Program-made: the position numbers and the translations under genes
Origin: CAIMUS01 sp046347625
GTDB lineage: Bacteria; Pseudomonadota; Gammaproteobacteria; Competibacterales; Competibacteraceae
Length of the DNA stretch: 64,000 nucleotides
Assembly (NCBI GenBank): GCA_046347625.1
Contig: JAXMFU010000002.1
Location: forward strand, 1,116,001-1,180,000
Direction of reading: 5' to 3'
The notes under the pieces: model-generated
Seen by the model: the letters and a program-made list of their open reading frames with translations, nothing else
The model's database searches: none
What the model was told of the DNA's origin: nothing
Shown: positions 8,062 to 16,285 of the stretch, piece after piece
How positions within the stretch are numbered: position 1 is the stretch's first letter
How the letters are laid out: every line of letters starts with the position of its first letter

Positions 8062-8111
8062 GAACCTGGATTCCGCTTTGCAGGCTCCGCTCCATCCAGG
8101 CTACGCCGACC
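8062..8111. repeat. Dispersed imperfect palindrome, inverse of the copy at 2922
   Basis: ACCTGGATTCCGCTTTGCAG ... CATCCAGGCTACGCCGAC is the reverse-strand counterpart of the repeat after secY. It lies between the amidotransferase gene and the toxin-antitoxin pair. Confidence 0.55.
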
Positions 8112-8126
8112 CAATCGCATCATCGG

Positions 8127-8471
8127 TCAGGATACGGCCCGGAGCATGAAATCGACATGGACTGCATCGAATGGGAATTCGATCCTGCCATCATCGAGTT
8201 TCTCCAGGAAGCCGGTGTTTACCAGTACTTGGACGTCCGCTTCGACGATCTCGACCTGACACCCCACCCGCTGCGCGATCTCCAATAAAGCAAGCGGTCC
8301 GGCACCGGTGAGTGTTTGCAGAATGGCCCAGCGTTTCGGTGTGAGTGTCTCCCAAAAATCTTCGATTGTCTCGAACCCGCGAAATGCTCCTTGTGGTTCG
8401 CCATTCAGCGCGCGCCGAAAACGGGCGTTGAGCTCCTCGCGGCTGGTTACGCCAACGGTTACCATATTCAT
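8127..8471 (-). CDS. HTH antitoxin-like regulator of a TumE-type toxin-antitoxin pair
   Basis: A 114-residue protein with a predicted winged helix-turn-helix (ETLTPKRWAILQTLTGAGPLALLEIAQRVG, then VEADVQVLVNTGFLEKLDDG) of the kind found in HVO_A0114/TumA-like antitoxins. I chose the ATG at 8471 (MNMVTVG) because GGAGG lies 7 bases upstream and it starts one base after the upstream gene's stop. The in-frame ATG at 8489 would overlap that gene. Role as antitoxin is inferred from pairing with the DUF6516 gene upstream. Confidence 0.75.
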   Translation of the reverse strand: MNMVTVGVTSREELNARFRRALNGEPQGAFRGFETIEDFWETLTPKRWAILQTLTGAGPLALLEIAQRVGCQVEIVEADVQVLVNTGFLEKLDDGRIEFPFDAVHVDFMLRAVS

Positions 8472-8472
8472 G

Positions 8473-8754
8473 TCATCGCCTCCAGTCATCGACGCGGCGC
8501 CAGAAATCGGCTAGCAAGTTGTCCACCGATGTGAACATATATGGGATTTCGACCGAGCCGATGTGGCAGTGATCACCCTTGCCTGCTTCATTGTCAAAGC
8601 GCAGTACGCAAACACCGGCTGTCACAAAGGCCAGGCGGTATTTGAACAGGTGAATGCTGCCGCGAACCGGCTCCGGTAGACGCCAGACTCGCAATTCGGC
8701 AAAGGCGTCATCACCCTGTTTGATGCGTGCATTCAGCAGTTCTTGCGCCTTCAT
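8473..8754 (-). CDS. TumE-like toxin (DUF6516 family)
   Basis: The 93-residue product begins MKAQELLNARIKQGDDAFAE and contains the pattern VRGSIHLFKYRLAFV ... CVLRFDNEAGKGDHCH, which matches my knowledge of the small DUF6516 proteins annotated as TumE-family toxins. The KGDHCH segment with nearby charged residues is the conserved core. It is transcribed first, with the HTH partner starting one base after its stop, a toxin-first order. The assignment is by motif memory; toxicity has not been shown here. Confidence 0.7.
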   Translation of the reverse strand: MKAQELLNARIKQGDDAFAELRVWRLPEPVRGSIHLFKYRLAFVTAGVCVLRFDNEAGKGDHCHIGSVEIPYMFTSVDNLLADFWRRVDDWRR

Positions 8755-8882
8755 GAGCGTGAGTCTGGTTTCCGGCTAACGGTCATTTTCGCTCATTTGC
8801 GTCTCTGACAAAAGGAATTACAATCGAGCCGGCGCTCTTGCAGACTCCAGACCAGCTTTGCCTTTAATAAGGATAAGAAACG

Positions 8883-11800
8883 ATGACCCTGGAACTCAAC
8901 CTTCGCTTTCCCACCCCCGAGCAGGTCATCGTCCGCCTGATCGAGGATGATGACCACGATGAATCGGAATCGTTGCCGTTTCGTGGTCCGCTCGCGGTGT
9001 CGGATCAGCAAGATTTGCACTGGTATCTGGAGGTCTACGCGGCGCAGTACGTCACCGACGTGGACGATGAACGGGCACAGCGGATTGCAGCCAGGTTGCC
9101 TGAATGGGGCGCGGCACTGCTGGCGGCGGTGCTGGGCCATGACATCAAAGCCCGACGGCTGTTCGACCGCTTTCTGGAGCGGCGCGAACCGGGGCGCTTG
9201 CTGACGGTGAGCAGCGACCATCCGGCGGTGCTGGCGCAGCCATGGGAATTGCTGCGCGATCCTGCCGGGACGTATCTGGTGCACGAGACTCCGCGTATTT
9301 CCGTGCGCCGTCGCTTGCTGCCGGAAATCGGCGATGAGCAGGCGCCGCTGCAAGTCAAGCCGAAAGATAGGCTGCGCTTGCTGTTTGTGGTAAGCCGGCC
9401 CAAAGAGGCGGGTTTCATCGACCCGCGCGCCGATGCCATGGCGGTATTGGATGCACTGGACGCCAAAGCGCCGGGGCGGGTGGAAGTGGAATTCCTGCGC
9501 CCGGCCATCTTTCGGAAACTGGTGGAGCGGCTGGAAAACGCTGCGCTGCCGCCGGTGGACATCCTGCATTTCGATGGCCACGGTATGTTCGATACCGGTG
9601 AAAATACAGGCTATCTGTCATTCGAGCGGGACGGAGCCGGCAAGGCACCGATTGACGCCGAGCTATTGGGCGAACGACTGCATGGTAAAGGATTAGGGCT
9701 GATGGTGCTTTCAGCATGCCAATCCGCCGCTGTCGGTGGTGAGGATCCCTTGGGCAGTATTGCCGCGCGGCTGACTCATGCGGGCATTCCCACCGTGCTG
9801 GCGATGACTCATAGTGTACTGGTAGCCACCACTCGCGCCCTTTTCGAGGCTTTCTACGAACGGATCGGTCAAGGCAAGGCGGTCACGGAAGCATTGGATG
9901 AAGCCCGCCAAGCGCTGTTTCAGCAGCGGGCTCGGGGTGAACGGCAACGCGGCAGTACGCGGATTACTCTGGAGTTGCAGGATTGGTTCCTGTCAGCGCT
10001 GTATCAGGCTGGACAGAACACGCCGCTGTTGACGGCTCAGGCTGAATCCGCAGTTGCGCCGGTTCGCCGAAATAATCTACCTACATTACAAGAAGCCGGC
10101 TTTTTCGGGCGCAGCCGCGAGTTGTGGGAAATTGAACGAGAGTTTGTAAAAGGTACGCGGCGACTGGCGATTACCAGCTTTGGGGGGCAAGGTAAGAGCT
10201 ATCTGGCGGCGGAAGCCGGTCGCTGGTTACAGAGGACCGGCATGTTTCGGCGGGTGTGCTGGATAAGCTATGACGCCTTTCAAGGCATCGATGCCGTGGA
10301 ATTTGCGATCAGTGTGTTGGCGACGGTGGTGGAAAAAAATTTGCCGGATGTCCAGTCCGCCACGCAAGCGTTGCAGACTGAACCGGTGCTATTGATTCTG
10401 GATAATTTGGAGAGTCTGGAAACACAGCCACTGCGGGAATTGCTGGGTGTCGCAAAGGAATGGTCCGAAGCGGGCGAGAGTCGGGTGTTGATTACTACGC
10501 GTATGGCGAATTTGGAGTACCCGGACTACTGCTATTTGCCCTTGAAGGGTTTGGACCAGGAAGATGCGCTGGACTATTTCCAGGCACTTGCAAAATTACC
10601 ACCGGAACCGAAGCTACCGCTTCCCGAACGGGAAACATTACTTGATCTGTTCGAGCAGGTAGACTTTCATCCGCTGTCTATCGGTCTGCTGGCGCAACAA
10701 CTCAAATTTCGACAGATTGCGGAATTGGGGGAACGGCTGGAGACGCTGTTGCTGGAAACGCCGGACAATCCGCTGCTGGCATCGTTGAATCTGTCGCTGG
10801 AACGGCTGACGCCCGAAGCGCGACAACGGCTGCCCCGGTTGGGAGTGTTTCAGGGTGGGGCATTCGAGTCTCGATTGCTGGAAATCACGGAACTGGCCAA
10901 GTCGGACTGGGCCGGATTGCAGCAGGAATTGGCGACCACCGGCTTGATTCAGATCGAGCCTATTCCAGGTATCAATCCGCCCTTTCTCAGATTCCATCCC
11001 ACCCTGGCACCAGTGCTGTGGTCGCGTCTGCCCCCAGAGGAACAGGCCACTCTGAGCGCCCGGCATCGGGAACGCTACTATGCGGTGTCCGGCACTCTCT
11101 ATCAGGAAGATCAACGTCATCCCCACAAAGCCCGCGCCATCGCCCAGCGGGAATTGCCCAACCTGCTGCATGCGGTGGGCGGGGCGCTGACCGCCAGGGA
11201 GGATGAGGCGGTGGAATTCGTCGAGTACGTGAACCATTTTCTCGACTCCTTCGGCCTGCACCGCGACCGGGTCGCGCTGATTCAGCGGGCGGAAGCGGTG
11301 GCCGGGGCGGTGGGTTCCCACAATTGGTTTCTGGCACGCACCAACCGGGGCGAGCAGTTGCGAAGCGCCGGTCGCCATCGGGAGGCACAGGCGGTATTTG
11401 AGGAGATACTGCAAGGGCTGGGGACGGCGCCGAGTTATGAACGCTGCCTGACACTGAATAGGCTGGGGCGGTGCTTTCGCGGTCAGGGGCAATTGAAACT
11501 GACGGAGACCCACTACCGGCAGGCGCTGGCGGTGGCGCAGCAATTGGAAGCTTCGCCCGGCGTGCGGCGGCAGATAAGTGCTTTGCAGACCGATCTGGCG
11601 GATGTACTGACGGACAAGGGCGATTATGTGGGCGCGCGGGCGGCTTATGAGACCGGGCTGGCGATAGCTGAAGAACTAAGTGATCTTCGGCAGGTAGCTG
11701 TCGTTAATGGTCAACTCGGCACCCTGGCACTGATGCAAAACGACCTACCGGAGGCGGAGCGCCGTTACCAGGGCGCATTGGCAATCTTCCAGCGACTGGG

Positions 11801-12581
11801 AGAACTAGCACATGAAGCCGTCGCTTGGCATCAACTGGGTATGGTATATAGCGAAGCTCGCCAATGGGACGCCGCCGAACGGGCTTATCGGGAGGCGGCG
11901 CGCATCCGGGAATCGCTGGGCAATTTAGCTGGCGCCGCAGGGACCTGGAACAATCTGGCTGTACTCACCAAATCCACCGGCAAGCCCGCTGACGCGGAGG
12001 GCTGGTATCGCAAGGCGCTGGCCGGCTCGAAAACGGTTGGCGATCAAGTCGGTGTTTGCAGAGCGCTCAACAACCTCGCCGATCTCCTGCGAAACGACCC
12101 CAAACGCCTGGCCGAAGCCCGGCAATGTGCGGAACAGACGCTCGCCATCCAACAAACCCTCGACCCGGCGGCGGCTGAAATCTGGAAGACCTACCAACTT
12201 CTGGCCGAAATCGCCACCCAGGAAGGCGATGCCGAACAGGTTCGAAGCTACCGCCGCCGGGAACGGGAAATGTATGCTGGTTTTGCCGGGGCCTGGTATG
12301 AGTTGCGGCGGCGTGCTCCATTCATTCAGGCAGTGGTTGTCGTCGCAGCGGCTGACCCGACACAGCGAGATACACTCGAAGCGGAATGGGCAGGAATGAT
12401 TAAACGCGGCTGGGGCAGTTTGGTCGTCGCCATTTGCCGAATTTGGGACGGCGAGCGGGATAAGGAGACGATTTGCGAGGGGCTAAATCATGTTGAATGG
12501 CTGATCGTTCACGCCATCCTGCGGGAGATTGCCGAGCCGGGGAGTTTGGAGAGGCTACTGAGCGAGTCAGAAGAAGGATAA
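8883..12581 (+). CDS. CHAT protease - STAND-type NTPase - TPR repeat protein
   Basis: A 1232-residue signalling protein with three parts. Residues about 110-350 form a caspase-like CHAT domain with the catalytic dyad visible as HFDGHG (His233) and LSACQSA (Cys279). Residues about 400-800 form a STAND/NB-ARC-like NTPase with a P-loop GGQGKSY (Lys438) and a Walker B strand VLLILDNLE (Asp507). Residues about 820-1130 are TPR repeats (for example AYREAARIRESLGNLAGAAG). This is the effector-switch-sensor layout of bacterial cell-death proteins. A C-terminal extension after the TPRs is unrecognised. ATG 8883 has AAGGATAAGAAACG before it. Flanked by toxin-antitoxin genes. No obvious cleavage substrate gene is adjacent. 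Confidence 0.85.
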   Translation: MTLELNLRFPTPEQVIVRLIEDDDHDESESLPFRGPLAVSDQQDLHWYLEVYAAQYVTDVDDERAQRIAARLPEWGAALLAAVLGHDIKARRLFDRFLERREPGRLLTVSSDHPAVLAQPWELLRDPAGTYLVHETPRISVRRRLLPEIGDEQAPLQVKPKDRLRLLFVVSRPKEAGFIDPRADAMAVLDALDAKAPGRVEVEFLRPAIFRKLVERLENAALPPVDILHFDGHGMFDTGENTGYLSFERDGAGKAPIDAELLGERLHGKGLGLMVLSACQSAAVGGEDPLGSIAARLTHAGIPTVLAMTHSVLVATTRALFEAFYERIGQGKAVTEALDEARQALFQQRARGERQRGSTRITLELQDWFLSALYQAGQNTPLLTAQAESAVAPVRRNNLPTLQEAGFFGRSRELWEIEREFVKGTRRLAITSFGGQGKSYLAAEAGRWLQRTGMFRRVCWISYDAFQGIDAVEFAISVLATVVEKNLPDVQSATQALQTEPVLLILDNLESLETQPLRELLGVAKEWSEAGESRVLITTRMANLEYPDYCYLPLKGLDQEDALDYFQALAKLPPEPKLPLPERETLLDLFEQVDFHPLSIGLLAQQLKFRQIAELGERLETLLLETPDNPLLASLNLSLERLTPEARQRLPRLGVFQGGAFESRLLEITELAKSDWAGLQQELATTGLIQIEPIPGINPPFLRFHPTLAPVLWSRLPPEEQATLSARHRERYYAVSGTLYQEDQRHPHKARAIAQRELPNLLHAVGGALTAREDEAVEFVEYVNHFLDSFGLHRDRVALIQRAEAVAGAVGSHNWFLARTNRGEQLRSAGRHREAQAVFEEILQGLGTAPSYERCLTLNRLGRCFRGQGQLKLTETHYRQALAVAQQLEASPGVRRQISALQTDLADVLTDKGDYVGARAAYETGLAIAEELSDLRQVAVVNGQLGTLALMQNDLPEAERRYQGALAIFQRLGELAHEAVAWHQLGMVYSEARQWDAAERAYREAARIRESLGNLAGAAGTWNNLAVLTKSTGKPADAEGWYRKALAGSKTVGDQVGVCRALNNLADLLRNDPKRLAEARQCAEQTLAIQQTLDPAAAEIWKTYQLLAEIATQEGDAEQVRSYRRREREMYAGFAGAWYELRRRAPFIQAVVVVAAADPTQRDTLEAEWAGMIKRGWGSLVVAICRIWDGERDKETICEGLNHVEWLIVHAILREIAEPGSLERLLSESEEG

Positions 12582-12631
12582 TCACTTTCAACTCGGCTGA
12601 AAAATCCGCCGTACAGACGAGGTAAATTTTT

Positions 12632-12874
12632 ATGCAAGTCAACATGACCGAACTGCAACAGCATTTGCCGGTGTATCTGGAGAAAGTTCAGGCGGGTGAA
12701 GAAATCCAGGTGACAGCACAGGGAAAAATCATCGCTCGCGTCGTGCCGGTGAGTCCGAATGCGTACAAGGAAGAAGCCATACGCCGGCTGATCGATCTGC
12801 GCGCAAAAGCTTTTGTAGGGGATGTAGAAAGTGACAGCGGAGAAGCTTGGGATGCCGACCAAGGTGTTTTGTGA
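12632..12874 (+). CDS. Phd/YefM-type antitoxin (VapB role)
   Basis: An 80-residue protein with the Phd/YefM N-terminal pattern MQVNMTELQQHLPVYLEKVQ, AGEEIQVTAQGKIIARVVPV, which forms the dimeric DNA-binding domain. The acidic C-terminal tail would bind the toxin. It overlaps the PIN-domain gene downstream, a typical antitoxin-first arrangement that implies autoregulation of the pair. Confidence 0.88.
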   Translation: MQVNMTELQQHLPVYLEKVQAGEEIQVTAQGKIIARVVPVSPNAYKEEAIRRLIDLRAKAFVGDVESDSGEAWDADQGVL

Positions 12875-13253
12875 CACGCAGGCGATAGTCTTCTGCGGGC
12901 TTGCGCCGGAACGACTTTCACCCGCCGCGGCGAATTGCATGCAGATCGGCTGGGAGCAGAACAATCTCGCCTGTGCCGACATCGTACTGTGGGAAATCGC
13001 CATGCTATGCAAACGGCGCCGGATTGATCTTGGAACCACCATCGAAGAATTCTTGCACTACCTGGAAGAAGGTTTGGCGCTGACCATCGTTCCCATCAAG
13101 CGGGAAATCGCGGCGCTGGCCCAAGCTGACCTGTTCCAGCACGGTGACCCGGCCGACCGGCTGATTGCTGCCACGGCCCTTTATTATCGTGCTCCCCTGA
13201 TCACCAGTGATGCCAAGCTGCATGCAATCTCCGAACTGGAAACCATCTGGTAA
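12852..13253 (+). CDS. PIN-domain ribonuclease toxin (VapC family)
   Basis: A 133-residue PIN domain protein. The acidic residues that bind Mg are visible: Asp8 in VFCDTQAI, the Glu in VLWEIAML, Asp in GDPADRLIAATA and Asp in LITSDAKL. Toxins of this family cleave specific RNAs, often tRNA or rRNA. The ATG at 12852 overlaps the antitoxin gene by 23 bases. A GTG at 12831 in the same frame is an alternative giving 140 residues. I prefer ATG because the first beta strand of PIN domains starts close to the N-terminus. Confidence 0.88.
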   Translation: MPTKVFCDTQAIVFCGLAPERLSPAAANCMQIGWEQNNLACADIVLWEIAMLCKRRRIDLGTTIEEFLHYLEEGLALTIVPIKREIAALAQADLFQHGDPADRLIAATALYYRAPLITSDAKLHAISELETIW

Positions 13254-13292
13254 GAAAATGATTCGTAATCGTAACTTTCAGGAGGCTATCCC

Positions 13293-13739
13293 ATGACCGA
13301 AATCTTCACCCCCGAACAAATCACCGCCCTCGGCGCTGAAATCGACGCTCAACTGCGGGAACTGAACACCGCCTATCCCTCCGCTGCGACTAAAGGCGGC
13401 GAATTATCCAGGAAATTGCCCGATAAACAGCGCCAAGCCATCGAGCAGACCACCCAGCAGGACGCCCCCAGCTTTATGAAACGTTTTCTACAAGCCGCCC
13501 GCAAGGACCTCTGTGAAGAAGGTGGCGTATTACACGAGCAATGGAAGAAGTGGCGTGATATCAGCAACAAACAGATTCTCGAAAGCTTTGGTGCCATTCT
13601 GGTAGCGATGGGCTATTCCGCGACTGCGATACCCGTGCTGGCGGTAGCCTTGGCTGTGATCGTGCTGCATTTGGGAGCCAAAACGATTTGTGAAGAGGCG
13701 GCAAACGCAGATTCAATTTCAGAGGAAACTGACTCATGA
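13293..13739 (+). CDS. Hypothetical protein with a C-terminal hydrophobic segment
   Basis: I do not recognise this 148-residue protein. Residues about 1-95 are polar and predicted helical (EQITALGAEIDAQLRELNTA). Residues about 98-127 (FGAILVAMGYSATAIPVLAV and the following AVIVLHLG) form one or two hydrophobic helices near the C-terminus. ATG 13293 is preceded by CAGGAGGCTATCCC, a strong ribosome binding site. Its stop overlaps the next gene by 4 bases (ATGA), so the two are probably co-expressed. Confidence 0.75.
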   Translation: MTEIFTPEQITALGAEIDAQLRELNTAYPSAATKGGELSRKLPDKQRQAIEQTTQQDAPSFMKRFLQAARKDLCEEGGVLHEQWKKWRDISNKQILESFGAILVAMGYSATAIPVLAVALAVIVLHLGAKTICEEAANADSISEETDS

Positions 13740-13969
13740 ATGCCATAGAGTTTCAAGCTGTCTCCCGTGACGGAGTTGTGGAAATCCCATCGGAATTTCT
13801 TCCGCAATGGAGAGATAAAAAGATACGAGTCATCCTGCTGGAGTCAGATGAGGAAACAGAAAAACCGGCAGCCACACTGTTATCTCGCCTCAGAACGATG
13901 CGGATCACCGGGCCGGAGGATTTTTCCGAAAATATCGACGCCTATCTGAGCGGCGAAAAGAATGCTTGA
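13736..13969 (+). CDS. Small antitoxin-like protein
   Basis: A 77-residue protein starting MNAIEFQAVSRDGVVEIPSE with the pattern IRVILLESDEE, then a linker and FSENIDAYLSGEKNA. The N-terminal part resembles small swapped-hairpin (AbrB-like) antitoxins and the C-terminal acidic helix resembles a toxin-binding tail. No toxin gene is adjacent unless the overlapping membrane-segment gene upstream plays that role. Start overlaps that gene by ATGA. Confidence 0.65.
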   Translation: MNAIEFQAVSRDGVVEIPSEFLPQWRDKKIRVILLESDEETEKPAATLLSRLRTMRITGPEDFSENIDAYLSGEKNA

Positions 13970-14037
13970 GCAATAGTAAACACCAACCGGCAAAACCGTT
14001 GCCCTTAGAGCATCGATCCAGCGCGGAGTTGACCGCC

Positions 14038-14763
14038 ATGAATCAAGCCGTTTCGAGCGAACCGTTGGCACCCGACGTGACGCTGCCACCCACTCAGGAC
14101 CAACTGCCCTGTGAAGATGGGATTCCGATGGAAACCGAACGCCACAAATTGCAGATGGATTTATTGATCTATTCCCTCAAACCCTGGCTGGCCCAGCGAG
14201 AGGATGGGGGTTACGTGCATGGCAATATGTTCGTGTATTTCAGCCTGGCGCAGGTTCGCAACCAGGATTTCCGGGGACCGGACGTCTTCGTGGTGCTGGG
14301 GGTGCCGGCGCGGGAGCGCAAGAGTTGGGTCGTGTGGGAGGAGGGCAAGGGTCCCGATGTGGTGATCGAATTGTTATCCGACAAAACCGCTGTCGATGAC
14401 AAGGGCCGCAAGAAGACGATCTATCAGAATCAACTCAAGGTCGCCGAATATTTCTGGTTCGATCCCTTCAATCCAGACGACTGGGCGGGATTCGAATTGC
14501 GTGGTGGTATTTATGAACCGCTTGTTCCCGATGAGCAGGACCGGCTGATCTCCCGCCGTCTGGGATTGGCGCTGGTGCGCTGGCACGGCATTTATGCCGG
14601 CGTCGAAGCCGTTTGGCTGCGTTGGGCTACGCTGGAGGGGGAGTTGTTGCCAACGTACCAGGAAGAGTTGGCAGCGGAGAGACGACGGGCCAAAGCTGCG
14701 GAAGCGGAGGTTGCCCGGTTACGGGCGCTGCTGGCCGCTCGTGAGGGTTCTACGACGGAGTAG
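14038..14763 (+). CDS. Uma2 family (DUF820) putative endonuclease
   Basis: The 241-residue product matches Uma2/DUF820 restriction-endonuclease-fold proteins: MYxxx-like KLQMDLLIYSLKPWLAQRE, the PD motif FRGPDVFVVLGV, and PDVVIELLSDKTAVDDKGRKKTIYQ, where the Asp, Glu and Lys form a PD-(D/E)XK site. A coiled-coil tail (EELAAERRRAKAAEAEVARL) follows, common in this family. ATG 14038 (GGAG about 10 bases upstream) is chosen over the TTG at 13966, which overlaps the previous stop and adds an unconserved 24-residue leader. Function of Uma2 proteins is largely unknown. Confidence 0.82.
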   Translation: MNQAVSSEPLAPDVTLPPTQDQLPCEDGIPMETERHKLQMDLLIYSLKPWLAQREDGGYVHGNMFVYFSLAQVRNQDFRGPDVFVVLGVPARERKSWVVWEEGKGPDVVIELLSDKTAVDDKGRKKTIYQNQLKVAEYFWFDPFNPDDWAGFELRGGIYEPLVPDEQDRLISRRLGLALVRWHGIYAGVEAVWLRWATLEGELLPTYQEELAAERRRAKAAEAEVARLRALLAAREGSTTE

Positions 14764-15159
14764 CGACGAACCACCCCGGCGCTACGCGCCACCCCTCCTT
14801 GGCCAAGGAGGGGAAAAAACTGCTCTTCACCCTGATGAGCAGCCTGTAGGATGCGTAGCCCGTAGGAAGGGTAGAGCGAAGCATTAGCGGAGCGAAACCC
14901 ATCATCTACCGGTTCCTGGGAAAACGATGGGTTTCGCGGCGCTACGCGCTGCTCAACCCATCCTACAACAGTCCTACAAAGTCCCTCCCATCGCGGCGGG
15001 GCGCCGTTCCTACAAGCCCGCATAGAATGCAATGGCGGGAACGGTTGACCCGCCGGCACAGGCACACAGGCGGAAACAACAGCGATAGCTTCTCAATCCC
15101 CCTCTATTAATGTATGCTCATTTTAGAAAATACTTCTATTCGCAGGAGTTAAGACCACG
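14764..15159. other. Repeat-filled gap between the Uma2 gene and the ArsR-type gene
   Basis: No gene is seen. The first part (14766-14820) is a 55-base dispersed repeat also found at 21606-21660, containing the palindrome CCCCTCCTTGGCCAAGGAGG. About 14860-14965 is an imperfect inverted repeat of the GAAACCCATC ... GATGGGTTTCGC kind, with a degenerate relative near 28450-28530. The last 100 bases are AT-richer (TTAATGTATGCTCATTTTAG) and probably carry the promoter of the next gene. Confidence 0.6.
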
Positions 15160-15549
15160 ATGATCGTGCAACATGGGTATCTCGATTATGAGCACAATTT
15201 GAAGAGGAACGTTGGGGAGGCTGACCACGAGTTTCTGTTGATCCGGGATGAGGAAATCGAAAAGGCATCGCGTTCTCTCAAAGCTATGTCTCATCCCCTG
15301 CGCCTGAAAATCCTCTGCACGCTGGGTAACCAGGAGATCAGCGTGCAGGAAATCGTCGAACAGGTGGGCACCTCCCAGAGCAATATCTCGCAACATCTGG
15401 CCATTCTGCGGGACAAGGGTATCCTGGCCTCCCGCAAGGATGCCAATCGCGTCTATTACCGGGTGGGCGATGCCCGCACGCTGCGTCTGATCGGTCTGAT
15501 GCGCGAGGTTTTCTGCTCGCATCAGCCATCTCCTTACTCGCCGACTTAA
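15160..15549 (+). CDS. ArsR-family winged-helix transcriptional regulator
   Basis: A 129-residue DNA-binding protein. The ArsR-type winged helix is clear: SRSLKAMSHPLRLKILCTLG, then EISVQEIVEQVGTSQSNISQHLAILRDKGILASRKDANRVYYRV. No CXC metal motif is present in the alpha3 helix; a single Cys lies there (LCTLG) and another near the end (FCSH), so a thiol or redox signal is possible but unproven. It precedes a rhodanese, glutaredoxin and thioredoxin, which suggests a link to sulfur or redox control. ATG 15160 lies after GCAGGAGTTAAGACCACG. Confidence 0.85.
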   Translation: MIVQHGYLDYEHNLKRNVGEADHEFLLIRDEEIEKASRSLKAMSHPLRLKILCTLGNQEISVQEIVEQVGTSQSNISQHLAILRDKGILASRKDANRVYYRVGDARTLRLIGLMREVFCSHQPSPYSPT

Positions 15550-15558
15550 GAGGGCATC

Positions 15559-15984
15559 ATGGCGGAATTTTTCGAGTTCGCTAAGATCAATTGGTATCTG
15601 TTCGTCGCATTGATTGTGATTTTAGGCTGGCTGATCGGCAATGAAGTGCTCCGTAAGCTGCGCGGCGTGACCGGCGTTACGCCCATGCAGGCGCTGCAAC
15701 TGATCAATCAGCAGGATGGCGTAGTGCTGGATGTCCGCGATGGGGCCGGCTACAAGTCGGGCCATATCCCTCAGGCGTTGCATATACCGGCCGGCGACGT
15801 GCCGAAGCGGTTGCAGGAACTGCAGAAACACCGGGATAAACCCATTATCGTCTGCTGCGACTCCGGACCGACCGCCGAAGGGGTCTGCACTACGCTCAAG
15901 AAGCAGGGATTTGCCACGGTACACCCCCTGAGCGGCGGTCTGTCCGCCTGGCAGAATGCCAATCTGCAATTGACCAAGAAATGA
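15559..15984 (+). CDS. Membrane-anchored rhodanese-like protein (YibN type)
   Basis: A 141-residue protein with one N-terminal transmembrane helix (WYLFVALIVILGWLIGNEVL, about 12-31) and a rhodanese domain facing one side of the membrane. The domain shows VVLDVRDGAGYKSGHIPQALHIP and the active-site loop VCCDSGPTA with Cys100 as the likely sulfur acceptor, then HPLSGGLSAWQ. Its position before grxC, secB and gpsA matches E. coli yibN. It probably handles persulfide transfer, but the substrate is unknown. Confidence 0.88.
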   Translation: MAEFFEFAKINWYLFVALIVILGWLIGNEVLRKLRGVTGVTPMQALQLINQQDGVVLDVRDGAGYKSGHIPQALHIPAGDVPKRLQELQKHRDKPIIVCCDSGPTAEGVCTTLKKQGFATVHPLSGGLSAWQNANLQLTKK

Positions 15985-15991
15985 ATGCGTT

Positions 15992-16255
15992 ATGCCCGAT
16001 ATCATCATGTACGCCTCGGCTCTGTGTCCTTACTGTCGGAATGCTCGCGCGCTGCTGGACCGTAAGGGCGTCAGCTATACCGTGCTGGATGTGGACCGGG
16101 AGCCGCAATTATGGCGGGAGATGGAAGAACGCAGCGGCAGAAACACAGTACCGCAGATCTTTATCGATACAGTTCACATCGGCGGTTACGATGATCTGGC
16201 GGCCCTGGACCGGAGCGGTCGGCTGGATTCCCTGCTGGGCAAGGTTAAAGGCTAA
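15992..16255 (+). CDS. grxC: Glutaredoxin 3
   Basis: An 87-residue dithiol glutaredoxin that reduces disulfides using glutathione. The active site CPYC is at Cys12-Cys15 (MYASALCPYCRN). The cis-proline loop NTVPQIFI and GSH-binding GGYDDLAALD are present. Length matches E. coli GrxC. The last codons (KVKG-stop) lie at the edge of a heptamer repeat whose first unit supplies the final Gly codon and the TAA stop, so the tail may have been reset by repeat insertion. Confidence 0.93.
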   Translation: MPDIIMYASALCPYCRNARALLDRKGVSYTVLDVDREPQLWREMEERSGRNTVPQIFIDTVHIGGYDDLAALDRSGRLDSLLGKVKG

Positions 16256-16277
16256 AGGCTAAAGGCTAAAGGCTGAA
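16250..16277. repeat. Heptamer tandem repeat, 4 units of GGCTAAA (last degenerate)
   Basis: Three perfect GGCTAAA units and a fourth GGCTGAA. The same heptamer array follows secY at 2894. Here the first unit overlaps the grxC stop codon and the array ends just before the trxC start. Confidence 0.8.
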
Positions 16278-16285
16278 GATTGAGC

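Noticed and set aside
10638..11543. 301-codon reverse open frame inside the CHAT-TPR gene
   Set aside because: Antisense shadow of a convincingly domain-annotated protein.
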